64,000 nucleotides of DNA from Devosia sp. FJ2-5-3 (GCF_029201545.1 NZ_CP104007.1:1088501-1152500); one strand, 5' to 3'. Counted from the stretch's first letter, positions 1 to 9,877 are shown. Translations and numbers: made by a program. Notes: a model not told the origin generated them from the sequence alone.

Positions 1-257
1 GAGTCCGGCTCGGCGAGAAGATCCTGCGCCTCGATCGTGTGGCGCGTGCCGTCCGCTGCCGAGATGGAGAGGATTTCCGTCCCTGCCTCAAGGCCCCAGG
101 CCGGGCCCTCCAGGACCACAAGCCCGTCGCGGGGCACGAGCCCGACGCCGAGCCAGGGCGTGCTGGCGGCCAGCCACAAGATCACGCCGGCCGAGACGGC
201 AATAAGCGTCGTCATGGCGATGATGATAAGGCCGGGAGAAAGCGGGGCACGGGACAT
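1..257 (-). CDS. Partial membrane-anchored protein, N-terminal part only
   Basis: The minus strand is open from an ATG at 257 to the window edge, giving 85 residues without a stop. Residues 7-33 form one long hydrophobic segment, so the protein is anchored or exported. The following stretch (GVGLVPRDGLVVLEGP, then a glycine-rich turn and LSISAADG) looks like the start of a soluble PDZ-like or sensor domain outside the membrane. The rest lies beyond the window, so no family can be assigned. It is transcribed in the same direction as the dehydrogenase upstream of it, about 53 bases away. Confidence 0.6.
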   Translation of the reverse strand, partial: MSRAPLSPGLIIIAMTTLIAVSAGVILWLAASTPWLGVGLVPRDGLVVLEGPAWGLEAGTEILSISAADGTRHTIEAQDLLAEPD

Positions 258-310
258 GCCCCACTAAAATCTTAAAATTGAAATCCGGCAATACTTGCGC
301 GGGTCGGGTT

Positions 311-1087
311 CTACTTTTCCCGATAGATGTCGAAGGGGCCGATGGCCTGCGTTGTGGCCATCAACTGGATCTTGTTGATGTTGACATGCTCGGGCAGGGA
401 GGTTGCCCAGAAGATGCTTTCGGCAATGTCTTCGGCGTTCATGGCCTTGGTGCCGGAATAGGGGGCCGAGGCCTTGCCCTCGTCGCCCTTGAAGCGGACC
501 AGCGAAAACTCTGTTTCGGTGAGGCCGGGCTCGATATCGGTCACGCGGACATTCTTGCCCTGCAGGTCCGAGCGCAGATTAAGGGCAAAGTGTTTCACGA
601 AGGCCTTGGTGGCGCCATAGACCGAGCCGCCGGGATAGGCATATTCGCCGGCCACCGAGCCGAGCGTCACCACCTGACCGCCGCCGCGGGCGATCAGGCC
701 CGGCAGCAGCAAGCGCACCGTATAGACGAGGCCGGAGATATTGGTGTCGATCATGGTCTGCCAGTCGTCGAGATCGGCCTCGGCGGCGGGCTGAAGTCCC
801 AGCGCCAGCCCGGCATTGGCGAGCACGATATTGATGGCGTCAAAAGGCGCGGGGATGTCGGCGATGGCCTTTTCGAGCGCGGCGCGGTCGCGTACGTCGA
901 GAGTGATGATGTGGCAATTGTCCTTGCCCAGTTCGGCCTGCAGCGCCTCGAGGCGATCCTCGCGCCGTCCCGTCGCAACGACCTTGCCGCCGGCGGCCAC
1001 ATAGCGGCGCGCTGCGGCGGCACCGAAGCCGGAAGTGGCGCCGGTGATGAAGACGACGAAGCGGCTGGGATCGAGCAGCTGATACAT
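311..1087 (-). CDS. ydfG: SDR-family NADP-dependent 3-hydroxy acid dehydrogenase, YdfG-like
   Basis: A 258-residue cytoplasmic short-chain dehydrogenase. It has the cofactor motif TGATSGFG at residues 15-22, the ANAG motif near 90-93, and catalytic Ser144, Tyr157 and Lys161 (YGATK). Several blocks match Escherichia coli YdfG as I remember it: DWQTMIDTN, the YGATKAFV helix, RVTDIEPGL and LPEHVNIN. YdfG oxidises L-allo-threonine, L-serine and 3-hydroxypropionate with NADP and reduces malonic semialdehyde. The ATG at 1087 is preferred because it places the Rossmann strand directly after it; a longer reading frame to 1192 adds a proline-rich tail with no family support. The family is clear and the exact substrate is inferred. 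Confidence 0.85.
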   Translation of the reverse strand: MYQLLDPSRFVVFITGATSGFGAAAARRYVAAGGKVVATGRREDRLEALQAELGKDNCHIITLDVRDRAALEKAIADIPAPFDAINIVLANAGLALGLQPAAEADLDDWQTMIDTNISGLVYTVRLLLPGLIARGGGQVVTLGSVAGEYAYPGGSVYGATKAFVKHFALNLRSDLQGKNVRVTDIEPGLTETEFSLVRFKGDEGKASAPYSGTKAMNAEDIAESIFWATSLPEHVNINKIQLMATTQAIGPFDIYREK

Positions 1088-1405
1088 GGCAGTCCTGCGA
1101 ATAGTCGGAAATGATGGTGGGGAGGGTGGACCGGGCCCGGGGCCGGCGTCAACCTCGCCAGTGCGTTGCGGATCGGTCACGCTCGGGTGCAATGCGGGGC
1201 AAAATGACCGCCCGGACTTGTTCCAACACCGTTCAACGCCCTAAACTCGCCATGAAAGGGCCGCCTGTTGGGCCAGTGCAGACAGAGTTTGCACAGCTTG
1301 GGGGAGGCCTTAACGGAATCTTTCCCCGTAGGAAGGCATTGTCGGCTTTAACCGTAAGTAGTTGAAGCGTAACGGTCGGGAACTGGTCCACTGCAAAGCG
1401 CGCGT
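1088..1405. other. Intergenic region between divergent ydfG and tamA
   Basis: These 318 bases separate two divergently transcribed genes and should hold both promoters. I found no convincing open frame, no repeat of the kinds seen elsewhere in the window and no EcfG-type site. A GGAAC at 1379-1383 has no CGTT at the required distance. Confidence 0.5.
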
Positions 1406-3307
1406 TTGGTAACGAGTATTGGCGCCTTGTGCATCGCCATGGCATGTGCTGCCGTGACGGTTCCGGCCGCCCATGGTTTTGAGCTTTTTGGCTTCAAGTT
1501 TTTCGAGGACGAGAGCGAAGCTGCTGCCGACGCCGTGATCGTCGACCCGCAACCCTATGTGGTCACCTTTTCCGCCAGCGAAAGCGGGGCTGCCGAGACG
1601 GCGGCGCGCAATGCTTCGGCGCTGATTGCCGACGAGGCCGAGCCGGCTTCCGGCGCTGCCGGGCTCATCGCCAAGGCGCGTGGCGATTATCGGCGCATTC
1701 TCGCCGGCCTCTATAATGAAGGCTATTACGGCGGCGCCGTCAGCATCCGCATTGGCGGGGTCGAGGCCGCTAGCCTGGCGCCCGACGTCAATTTGCCCGA
1801 TCCGGTCGACGTGACCATTGCCGTCACCACCGGCCCACTCTTCACCTTCCGCGATGTCGCGGTCGTCAATCAGGCGCCGGCAACCGATGATCCCGAAGAC
1901 CAGGTCGAGCCGCCGGTCATGCGCGGCTTCGGGGCGGGGCAGGTGGCAAAATCCTCGGTCATTCTGACGGCCGAACGGCTGGCGCTCGCTGCCTGGCAGC
2001 AGCAGGGCTACGCCAAGGCCGAGATCATCGGCCGCGAGGTCGTCGCCGACCACGCCACGCAGACGGTGGACGCCAGGATCGTCGTCAATCCCGGGCGCCT
2101 CGCTGCCTTTGGACCGGTGAACGTCACCGGCGCCCAGGCGATGAACCCAGATTTCATCCGCCAGCAGACCGGCCTCGTCGTCGGCCAGGAATATGACCCG
2201 GATGAAGTGATCCGCGCGCAAAAGCGTCTCGACCGGCTGGAAGTGTTCCGGGCCGCCCGTTTCGAGGCTGCCGACTCGATCGGCTCCGACGGTCTCTTGC
2301 CCTATCAGCTGATCGTCGACGAATTGCCCGGTCGCCGCTTTGGCGTCGGCGCGACCTATTCGACGGTCGATGGGCTGGGTGTGGAAGGCTACCACCTCTG
2401 GCGCAATCTCTTCGGACAGGCCGAACGGCTGCGCCTCGATGCGCGCGTCGCCAGCATTGCCTGGCCGGTGGACACGGCCGAGTTCGACTATTTCGTCGGC
2501 GGCACCTTTACCAAGCCGGGGTTCCTCACGCCCGATACCGATCTCGTGGCGGTGGTTTCGGCCGAACGCACCATCTACCCGACCTATACCGAGACTTCGG
2601 CGGCGGGGCGGCTGGGCCTCACGCATTTCTTCTCGGACGAAATCACCTTCGAAGGGGGCATGAGCTTCAAGCGCGCCCGCTTCGATGACGGTTTCGGCAC
2701 GCGCGATTTCTCGACCGTGGGGCTCTATGCGGGCGCGACCTATGATGGGCGCGACAGCAGTGTGAACCCGACCGAGGGCTTTTATGCCTCGGGCATGCTC
2801 GAGCCCTTCTACGATCTGCGCTTCGGCAGGGCCGGCGCCCGCATCACCATCGAGGGCCGGACCTATTTCGGCTTTTCCGAAGACGACGCGTTCATTCTCG
2901 CCGGGCGCATCAAGGGTGGCGCACTGGTCGGTCCCGACCTCAGCGAAATTCCGCCCGACAAGCTGTTCTTTGCCGGCGGTGGCGGCTCGGTGCGCGGCTA
3001 TGGCTTCAAGTCCATCGGCGTCGACAATGGCGCCGGCGTCGTGACCGGCGGGCGCTATCTCCTCGAAGGTTCGCTCGAGGCCCGCGCCAAGGTCACCGAG
3101 GATATCGGCATCGTCGGCTTCGTGGATGGTGGCTATGTCGCTGCCGATACTTTCCCAGGGCTCGATGATCTGCGCCTCGGCGCCGGCATCGGCGCCCGCT
3201 ATTTTACCGGTCTCGGCCCGCTGCGGCTGGATCTGGCCGTGCCGCTCAACAAGCGGCCCGGCGATCCGGACTACGCCATCTATGCCGGTATCGGACAGGC
3301 ATTCTGA
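1406..3307 (+). CDS. tamA: Outer-membrane translocation and assembly protein TamA (Omp85 family)
   Basis: TamA is the outer-membrane barrel of the TAM complex, which works with TamB in moving lipids or autotransporters to the outer membrane. The 633-residue protein starts with a signal peptide (hydrophobic residues 5-20, cleavage likely after AHG). POTRA-type repeats follow over roughly residues 50-290, then a 16-strand-type barrel from about 310. The VRGY motif of the Omp85 L6 loop is visible as SVRGYGF, and the chain ends in a terminal phenylalanine typical of outer-membrane barrels. The start is a TTG at 1406: an in-frame stop lies at 1370-1372, and the only ATG (1439) would cut into the signal peptide. 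Its stop overlaps the tamB start by one base, so the pair is translationally coupled. Confidence 0.9.
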   Translation: MVTSIGALCIAMACAAVTVPAAHGFELFGFKFFEDESEAAADAVIVDPQPYVVTFSASESGAAETAARNASALIADEAEPASGAAGLIAKARGDYRRILAGLYNEGYYGGAVSIRIGGVEAASLAPDVNLPDPVDVTIAVTTGPLFTFRDVAVVNQAPATDDPEDQVEPPVMRGFGAGQVAKSSVILTAERLALAAWQQQGYAKAEIIGREVVADHATQTVDARIVVNPGRLAAFGPVNVTGAQAMNPDFIRQQTGLVVGQEYDPDEVIRAQKRLDRLEVFRAARFEAADSIGSDGLLPYQLIVDELPGRRFGVGATYSTVDGLGVEGYHLWRNLFGQAERLRLDARVASIAWPVDTAEFDYFVGGTFTKPGFLTPDTDLVAVVSAERTIYPTYTETSAAGRLGLTHFFSDEITFEGGMSFKRARFDDGFGTRDFSTVGLYAGATYDGRDSSVNPTEGFYASGMLEPFYDLRFGRAGARITIEGRTYFGFSEDDAFILAGRIKGGALVGPDLSEIPPDKLFFAGGGGSVRGYGFKSIGVDNGAGVVTGGRYLLEGSLEARAKVTEDIGIVGFVDGGYVAADTFPGLDDLRLGAGIGARYFTGLGPLRLDLAVPLNKRPGDPDYAIYAGIGQAF

Positions 3308-6300
3308 TGGTTACCCTGCCCAAGATCTCGCGCCGCTTCACCTATGTCGCGGCCCTGCTCGTGCCAGTTATCGGCGTGCCGGTGGCGCTGGTGGCGCAGG
3401 ACGTGCTGTCCATGCCCGAAGAGCAGCAAAAGGACTGGCTGACGAGTTTCGTCGAAGACCGGCTCTCGACGCCCGAGCGACAGATCCGGCTATCCAATAT
3501 CGACGGCATTCTGGGGTCCGACGTCTCGGTGCGCGAGATTACCATCTCGGACCAGCAGGGCGTCTGGCTGCGCGTCAACAATGCGAGCCTCAACTGGAAC
3601 CAGGGCGCGCTCTTTACCGGCAAGCTGGATGTCCGTTCGCTGCGCGCCGACAGCATCGACTATATCCGCAATGCCGTGCCGGCCGAAGGCGTCGATCTGC
3701 CTCCGCCCGAAGCCGGTTCGTTCGAAATTCCCGAGTTTCCGGTTGCCATCCAGCTGGGTGAGCTGGCGGTGCCGCGCGTCACCTTCGGCGAAAACGTCTT
3801 CGGGCTCGGCTCGGAAATTTCGCTGGCTGGGTCCCTGACGCTCGAGGGTGGCAATCTCGATACTGCGCTCGATATCACCCGCCTCGATGGGCCTGGCGGC
3901 ACGCTGGGGCTCGATGTCGCCTATCTGCGCGCCGACAATTCCATCGATCTGTCGCTCGATCTCAACGAGCCTGCCAATGGCGTCATCGCCAATCTCCTCA
4001 ATATCGAGGGGAGGCCGGCCATGCAGCTCACCCTTGCCGGGGCAGGGCCGGTCGACGATCTCGTGGCCGAGCTGAACCTCCTCGCCGATGGCCAGCCGGC
4101 GCTGGCGGGCAAGGCGACCATCGAGCAGGCTGCGGACGGCCTTTCCATCGTCGCCGATCTCGGCGGGCCGCTGTCGCGTCTCGTCGCCGAACCCTATCGT
4201 CCCTTCTTTGGCGCGGAAACGCGACTGACCGCCAATGCGACGATGCGTTCGGCGGGCGGGTTCGACCTCAATGCGGTGTCGCTGAGCGGCGGACAATTGT
4301 CGCTGACGGCGAGCGGGGCCACTACGGCGGACAATTTCCTCTCCCGGCTCGATCTCGAGGCGCGGATTGCCGATCCCTCGGGCGCACCCGTGACCCTGCC
4401 GGTCGCGGGCAATACGACGCGCGTCGGCGAGGCCCGTTTCAGCATCGATTTTGGTGACGACGACGGCGGCAACTGGACTGCCGCGCTGGATATCGAGCGC
4501 TTCGAAACAGATGGCTTCGCCTCCCGGCAACTGGCCTTCGACGTCGCCGGCGTCGCCAGCAATCTCTCCGATCCGGCCAATCGCATGGTCACCTTCAATG
4601 GCGACGGCGCGCTGTCGGGTATTGCCGCCGAGCCGGCGATCAAGGCAGCTTTGGGCGACAGCGTCGGCCTCGGCCTTGCCGGCATGTGGCAGGGTGGCCA
4701 GCCCATCCAGCTGGCGCAATTGCGCGTGGTCGGCGAAGCGCTGACCGCCAGCCTTGCCGGCGTCATCGACGGCACCGCCTTCAAGGGCCGCATTGGCCTT
4801 CAGACCGACAGCATTGCGCCGTTCTCGGGTCTTGCGGGTCGCCAGCTGACCGGTGGGTTACTGCTCGATGCCGAGGGCGAAGTGCAAGCCGTCGGCGGCG
4901 CATTCGACCTGACCTTTGACGGCACCGGCACCAATCTTTCCGTGGATGACGAAACGGCCGACAAGCTCCTTGCCGGCGAGGTCGCACTGTCGGGCCGCCT
5001 GGCGCGGAACGAAAACGGCATCATCGCCGACGATTTCGCCATTACCAATCCGCAGGTGCAGTTCACCGCCGATGGCGTCTATGCCAGCGACACGGCCGAT
5101 TTCGCCATCGGGCTCGATCTCGCTGACCTGGCGTTGCTCTCGGAGGAAGCCAGCGGTGCGCTGCGCGTGCGCGGCACGGCAAAGTCCGCCGCGCCGGAAG
5201 ATCCGATCGCGCTGGCTCTCGACGCCGATGTGCAGAGCGGCACGCTGGTCGGCCGCACCCTGCGCGACGCGCAATTGGGGCTCGACCTCGACCTGCTCGC
5301 CGGCAAGATTTCCGGTTCCGTCGATGGCGTCGCCATGCTCGACGGCTATCGCGCCACCTTGGTCAGCCAGATCGCGGTGGACGAAGTGCGCCAGGCCCTC
5401 ACGGGAATGGCCTTTGAAATTGCCGGCACGCGCATTTCGGGCGAAGTGGCGCGCGCGGTGGATACGGAACTGCTCACCGGCAGCATCGATCTCTCGGCCC
5501 AGGATATTTCGCTGGCTGCCGCACTGCTGCTGCAAGAGGCCTCCGGCGCCGTCACTGCCCGGATCGATTTTGCACCGAGTGACGGCGAGCAGGGCGCGAC
5601 TGTGTCCGCCAATGCCGCAAACCTCCGCGTCAACGACATCGCGATCGGCCGCGCCGACATTGCCGCCACCGTCGGCGATCTCTTCGGCGTTCCGGCCATC
5701 GATGGCACCATCAATGCCGGCGCCATCTCGGTCGCGGGCACCACGATCAACCTCCTCGACGCCAAGGCCAGCCAAAGCGGGGATACTACCAATTTCGAGG
5801 CGCGCGCCGCGCTGGCGACCGGCACCGGCGTCGCTGTCGACGGATCCTTGAGCCCGGTGACCGGCGGCTATCGCCTGGGGCTCGATCACGCCAACCTCGT
5901 CCAGGGGCAGCTCTCGGCGCGTCTGGCCAACCCCACCACGCTTCTGGTCGAAGGCGAGAGCGTCGCGCTCGACGCCGTGCGCTTCGATGTTGGCTCGGGC
6001 CGCATCACCGCCAGCGGCACTGCCGGCACTGCGCTCGATCTCAATGTCGACATCTCGGCCCTGCCGCTCTCCATCGCCAATGCAATCGTCCCGAGCCTCG
6101 GGCTTGCCGGCACGCTTGAAGGCAATGCGCGCATCACGGGTTCGGCCTCCGACCCACGTGTCAGTTTTGACGCGCGGGGCAATGGCATCAATGCTGCGGC
6201 TATCGCGCCGTTCGGCATCACTCCGCTCAGCGCTTCGACGCGCGGCACATTTGCCAACAATTCCGTTGCTATCGAGGCGCTCAGCGCCAATGGTTCGGGC

Positions 6301-7653
6301 GGGCTTGCACTCACCGGTTCGGGCCGCGTGCCATTGGCCGGGTCGGGGCTTTCCCTTTCGCTCAATGGCTCGGCGCCATTGGCGCTCGCCAACCGCTTCC
6401 TCATCGACCGGGGCGGGCAATTGTCCGGCACGGCCAGTTTTGATGCGCAGGTCAGCGGGAGCCTCGCGAACCCGCAATTCGGCGGATCGGTGTCCACTAG
6501 CGGGGCAGGCTATGTCGATCCCGAGCTCAATCTGCGTCTGGCCAATATTGCCGGCCGGGCGCGGCTCGATGGCACCACCGCCACCATCGAGACGCTCAGC
6601 GCCAACCTTGCCACCGGCGGCAGTGCCTCGGTTTCCGGTACGGTCGGTCTCACCGGGGCCTTCCCGGCCAATCTCACGCTCAATGTCAATTCGGCCCGCT
6701 ATGCCGATGGCGATCTTTTCATTGCCACGGTGACGGGCAGCCTCGGGCTGACCGGCAATCTCACCGGCACGCCGCTCCTTGCCGGAACGGTCCTCGTCGA
6801 ACAGGCCAATATCACCGTGCCGGAAGGCTTTGGCGGTGGTGCGCAATTGATCGATGTCGAGCACCGCTCCGCGCCAGCGGCCGTGGCGCAGACGCTCAGC
6901 CGCGCCAAGATCACCAGCAATGGCGCGCCCGTGCCGCAGAGCCGCTCGCCCGGCATGCTGCTCGACGTCACGCTCAACGCGCCCAACCAGATCTTCATTC
7001 GCGGCCGTGGCCTCGACGCGGAAGTGGGTGGGTCGGTGCGTCTCACCGGGCCGCTGAACAACATCCAGCCCGTCGGCGCCTTCTCGCTCAATCGCGGCCG
7101 GCTCTCCATTCTTGGCCAGCGCATCACCTTCGAGCGCGGAACCGTCACGCTGGTCGGCGATCTCGATCCGCAGCTTGATTTCGTGGCGACCACCCAGGCC
7201 GACGACATTACCGTGGTAGTCACCGTGTCCGGGCGCGTCTCGGCACTGGACATCAATTTCAGCTCCAATCCGCAATTGCCGCAGGACGAAGTGCTCGCGC
7301 GCCTCATCTTCAAGCGCTCCATGGGCGAATTGTCGCCGCTGCAACTGGCGCAATTGGCTGCGGCAGCGGGTGAACTGGTCGGTGCAGGTGGCGGCGGTGG
7401 CGGTCTCCTCGGCGGCCTTCGCGGCGCCGCGGGCCTTGCCGATCTCGATGTGGTCACCGATGCCCAGGGCAATGTCGGCGTCGAGGCGGGCACCTATCTC
7501 CAGGACAATGTCTATCTCGGCGTCACCGCCGGGGCCAATGGCCAGAGCAAGGTGACCATCAATCTCGATGTGACCGAGGATCTCACCGTCAAGGGTGCGG
7601 CCGGCCAGGACGGCAATTCCAGCCTCGGCGTGTTCTACGAGCGCGATTACTGA
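3307..7653 (+). CDS. tamB: Translocation and assembly protein TamB (DUF490 domain)
   Basis: TamB is the inner-membrane-anchored partner of TamA, an AsmA-like protein that spans the periplasm with a long hydrophobic beta-groove. At 1448 residues it has the expected size. An N-terminal membrane segment (about residues 14-30) is followed by a long run of repetitive beta-strand sequence rich in Gly, Ala, Ser, Asp and Leu. The C-terminal 350 residues are the DUF490/TamB domain, including the GPLNNIQPVG and FERGTVTLVG blocks, a glycine-rich loop (GAGGGGGGLLGGL) and an aromatic C-terminus. It overlaps tamA by one base. A palindromic repeat cluster follows the stop codon. Confidence 0.9.
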   Translation: MVTLPKISRRFTYVAALLVPVIGVPVALVAQDVLSMPEEQQKDWLTSFVEDRLSTPERQIRLSNIDGILGSDVSVREITISDQQGVWLRVNNASLNWNQGALFTGKLDVRSLRADSIDYIRNAVPAEGVDLPPPEAGSFEIPEFPVAIQLGELAVPRVTFGENVFGLGSEISLAGSLTLEGGNLDTALDITRLDGPGGTLGLDVAYLRADNSIDLSLDLNEPANGVIANLLNIEGRPAMQLTLAGAGPVDDLVAELNLLADGQPALAGKATIEQAADGLSIVADLGGPLSRLVAEPYRPFFGAETRLTANATMRSAGGFDLNAVSLSGGQLSLTASGATTADNFLSRLDLEARIADPSGAPVTLPVAGNTTRVGEARFSIDFGDDDGGNWTAALDIERFETDGFASRQLAFDVAGVASNLSDPANRMVTFNGDGALSGIAAEPAIKAALGDSVGLGLAGMWQGGQPIQLAQLRVVGEALTASLAGVIDGTAFKGRIGLQTDSIAPFSGLAGRQLTGGLLLDAEGEVQAVGGAFDLTFDGTGTNLSVDDETADKLLAGEVALSGRLARNENGIIADDFAITNPQVQFTADGVYASDTADFAIGLDLADLALLSEEASGALRVRGTAKSAAPEDPIALALDADVQSGTLVGRTLRDAQLGLDLDLLAGKISGSVDGVAMLDGYRATLVSQIAVDEVRQALTGMAFEIAGTRISGEVARAVDTELLTGSIDLSAQDISLAAALLLQEASGAVTARIDFAPSDGEQGATVSANAANLRVNDIAIGRADIAATVGDLFGVPAIDGTINAGAISVAGTTINLLDAKASQSGDTTNFEARAALATGTGVAVDGSLSPVTGGYRLGLDHANLVQGQLSARLANPTTLLVEGESVALDAVRFDVGSGRITASGTAGTALDLNVDISALPLSIANAIVPSLGLAGTLEGNARITGSASDPRVSFDARGNGINAAAIAPFGITPLSASTRGTFANNSVAIEALSANGSGGLALTGSGRVPLAGSGLSLSLNGSAPLALANRFLIDRGGQLSGTASFDAQVSGSLANPQFGGSVSTSGAGYVDPELNLRLANIAGRARLDGTTATIETLSANLATGGSASVSGTVGLTGAFPANLTLNVNSARYADGDLFIATVTGSLGLTGNLTGTPLLAGTVLVEQANITVPEGFGGGAQLIDVEHRSAPAAVAQTLSRAKITSNGAPVPQSRSPGMLLDVTLNAPNQIFIRGRGLDAEVGGSVRLTGPLNNIQPVGAFSLNRGRLSILGQRITFERGTVTLVGDLDPQLDFVATTQADDITVVVTVSGRVSALDINFSSNPQLPQDEVLARLIFKRSMGELSPLQLAQLAAAAGELVGAGGGGGGLLGGLRGAAGLADLDVVTDAQGNVGVEAGTYLQDNVYLGVTAGANGQSKVTINLDVTEDLTVKGAAGQDGNSSLGVFYERDY

Positions 7654-7687
7654 GGTTTTTGGCACGGGGCCTTATCAAACACACTGT

Positions 7688-7748
7688 GTCATCCCCGCGC
7701 ACGCGGGGACCTCCGTTTAACAGGGGTTCCCGCTTTCGCGGGAATGAC
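7688..7748. repeat. REP-like repeat family A, copy 1 (paired palindromes)
   Basis: Two half-elements face each other. The left one (7688-7709) begins GTCATCCCCGCG and folds on itself through CCCCGCG/CGCGGGG. The right one (7727-7748) folds through CCCGC/GCGGG and ends GGGAATGAC, the reverse complement of the left boundary. The same architecture recurs at 7932, 15069 and 17671. Confidence 0.85.
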
Positions 7749-7788
7749 ATTGTGGAGCGATGTGTTTCGGGCTGAGGGAGCACGGTTC

Positions 7789-7899
7789 ACCCCCTCCCCA
7801 GCCCTCCGCTCGAGGGGGAGTGTCACTGCGTTTCGGGCACGATCTTGCCACACCCACCGCAGGACACTCTCCCCCTCGAGGGGAGGGCTGGGGAGGGGG
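7789..7899. repeat. REP-like repeat family B, inverted pair after tamB
   Basis: Two C-rich/G-rich elements (7789-7825 and 7863-7899) are near-perfect reverse complements of each other. Each contains a smaller palindrome around CTCGAG. The whole could fold into one long hairpin between the convergent tamB and yejA genes. Related elements occur at 13846, 52488, 53554 and 54588. Confidence 0.8.
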
Positions 7900-7931
7900 G
7901 CTTCCAGGTTTGAACCGAAAGAACACACGAC

Positions 7932-8008
7932 GTCATCCCCGCGAAAGCGGGGATCTTCGTTTGCGGAGCCTCAAGGAAAACAGAGGTTCCCGCGTGCGCG
8001 GGAATGAC
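7932..8008. repeat. REP-like repeat family A, copy 2
   Basis: The left half (7932-7953) starts GTCATCCCCGCG and the right half (7987-8008) ends GCGGGAATGAC, separated by 33 bases. Each half is a small hairpin. With copy 1 and the family B pair, it fills nearly all of the 370-base gap between tamB and yejA. I see no gene in this gap. Confidence 0.85.
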
Positions 8009-8023
8009 ATTGTGCTTTTGCCG

Positions 8024-9877
8024 CTACCGCCCAGCGCCGCCCGTCTTTGCGGCCTTGGCCTCGTCCCACCACCAGATAGTCGGAAAGCCGTTGGAGAATT
8101 CCGGCAGGGTGTCGGGGCGGCTGAACCGGTCCCAGCGGGCGGTGCGGGAATAGAGCAGCGCATAGCCGGGGATGACATAGTCATGGGCGAGAAGAACCCG
8201 GTCGAGGGCTCCGATGATGGCCAGCTGCGTGTCGCGATCCTCGGCGGCCACGAGCTGGTCGATCAGCGCGTCGATGCCCGGATCGGAGATGCCGGCATAG
8301 TTCCGCGAGCCAGGGTCGTCGACACTGCCGGAGCCGAAGAAATCGCGCTGTTCATTGCCCGGCGAAAAGGACTGCGCCCAGCTGGCATAGATCATGTCGA
8401 AGTCGAAACTGCGCAGGCGATTGATATATTGCGGTGTGTCCACCACGCGGATCTGCAAATCGACGCCGATCTGGGCGAGGTTGCGCTGCAGATTTGCGGC
8501 GATCGGCTCCAGCGTCGGCTGGTGCATCAAAAGCTCGATGGAAAGCTGGGTGCCATTGGCGTCGACCAGCTGGGTGCCGTTGAGCGTGTAGCCGGCCTCG
8601 GTCAGCAGGTTCAGTGCCGCGCGCAGATTTTCCCGCAGCTTTGTCGGGTCGCCATTGACGGGGTTGGTATAGGCCGTGGTGAACACGGTTTCGGGGACTA
8701 GCTCCCGAACGCCTTCCAGAATGTCCAGCGTTTCGCCCTCGGGAATACCCTTTGAGGCAAAGGGCAGGCCGAAGAAATAGCTGTCGATGCGAGCATACTG
8801 GTTATAGAACACCGTCGCGTTCAGCTCTTCGAAATCGAAAGCATGGTTGATCGCCCGGCGCACGCGCTGGTCGTCGAATTTATCGCGCCGCAGATTGGGG
8901 ATGAAGCCGGTCATCTCGCCCCGGCCGTTATAATCCTCGGGGAACTCCTCGCGCACGACGCGCCCTTCGGCGACGGCTGGGAAGTCGAAGCCCGTGGCCC
9001 AGCGGCGGGCGGTATATTCGCTCCACCAGTCGAACTGATCGCCCTTGAAGGCCTCAAACCAGACGGCCTCGTCGAGGAAATACTCGTAGGCGAACTTGTC
9101 GAAATTATTGGTGCCGATTTGGGTCGGATGGTCGGCGCCCCAATAGTCCTCGACCCGTTCATAGGTGATGGTGCGGCCGGCGTCGAAGCTGGCGAGGCGG
9201 TAGGGACCCGAGCCGAGCGGGGGCTCGAGGGTAGATTCCCCGATATTGCGCTGCTTGCCATTGGCGTCCGTGCCCTCCCACCAATGCTGAGGCAGGACAA
9301 TCAGCTGTCCAAGGATATGAGGCAGTTCGCGATTGCCGGTCATGTCGAAGGTGAAGGTCACCTCGCTGGGCGCGGTCACCTCGGCGCTGGTCACATTGGC
9401 ATAATATTGGGTGTAGGTGGGGCTGAGCTCGATGACCTTCTCGAAGGACCAGACCACGTCCTCGGCGGTCACCGGCTCGCCATCATGCCAGCGCGCATCG
9501 GGGTCCATGCGGAAGGTCACCGCGCCATAATCGTCGGCGACCTTCATCGCTTCGGCGAGCATGCCATAGGCGGTGTTCACCTCGTCCATGGAGGACGTCA
9601 TGAGCGTTTCGTAGATGAGCCCGAGACCGGCGGCCGGCGTGCCCTTGGGCAATATGGGGTTGAACGTGTCAAAGCCGCCGCGCGTGCCCAGGCGAACCGT
9701 GCCGCCCTTGGGCGCATCTGGGTTCACATAGTCGAAATGGGAAAAGCCTTCCGCATATTTGGGTGCCTCGGTCAGCGAATCCGCATGGACCCAGACCCCG
9801 GTCGGGGTCTGCGCGACAACCGGCGCGGCAAGGCCGAGGAGCAGGAGGCCGGAAGAGAGCAGGGCGGAGAACTTCAT
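8024..9877 (-). CDS. yejA: Oligopeptide/microcin ABC transporter substrate-binding protein, YejA-like
   Basis: A 617-residue periplasmic binding protein of extracellular solute-binding family 5. It captures oligopeptides and hands them to the YejBEF transporter. The signal peptide spans about residues 1-22 with cleavage after VVAQ. YDYVNP-like and PKGGTVRLGT blocks near residue 50, ARWHDGEPVTAEDVVWSFE near 135 and the late RLRSFDFDM block are typical of the YejA branch. It is the last gene of yejBEFA and overlaps yejF by four bases (ATGA). Known YejA proteins bind peptides and microcin C; the actual ligand here is unknown. Confidence 0.9.
   Translation of the reverse strand: MKFSALLSSGLLLLGLAAPVVAQTPTGVWVHADSLTEAPKYAEGFSHFDYVNPDAPKGGTVRLGTRGGFDTFNPILPKGTPAAGLGLIYETLMTSSMDEVNTAYGMLAEAMKVADDYGAVTFRMDPDARWHDGEPVTAEDVVWSFEKVIELSPTYTQYYANVTSAEVTAPSEVTFTFDMTGNRELPHILGQLIVLPQHWWEGTDANGKQRNIGESTLEPPLGSGPYRLASFDAGRTITYERVEDYWGADHPTQIGTNNFDKFAYEYFLDEAVWFEAFKGDQFDWWSEYTARRWATGFDFPAVAEGRVVREEFPEDYNGRGEMTGFIPNLRRDKFDDQRVRRAINHAFDFEELNATVFYNQYARIDSYFFGLPFASKGIPEGETLDILEGVRELVPETVFTTAYTNPVNGDPTKLRENLRAALNLLTEAGYTLNGTQLVDANGTQLSIELLMHQPTLEPIAANLQRNLAQIGVDLQIRVVDTPQYINRLRSFDFDMIYASWAQSFSPGNEQRDFFGSGSVDDPGSRNYAGISDPGIDALIDQLVAAEDRDTQLAIIGALDRVLLAHDYVIPGYALLYSRTARWDRFSRPDTLPEFSNGFPTIWWWDEAKAAKTGGAGR

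Noticed and set aside
1379..1406. A GGAAC box before tamA as an EcfG promoter
   Set aside because: CGTT is found 19 bases after it, beyond the N16-17 spacing of the consensus.
4858..7665. A 935-codon open frame antisense to tamB
   Set aside because: It is a shadow of the repetitive high-GC tamB coding sequence. It lacks any domain pattern and has an extreme Arg/Gly/Ala composition.
7688..8008. The repeated palindromes as a CRISPR array
   Set aside because: There are only two copies here, each made of unequal inverted halves, with no regular direct repeats, no equal-length spacers and no cas genes.
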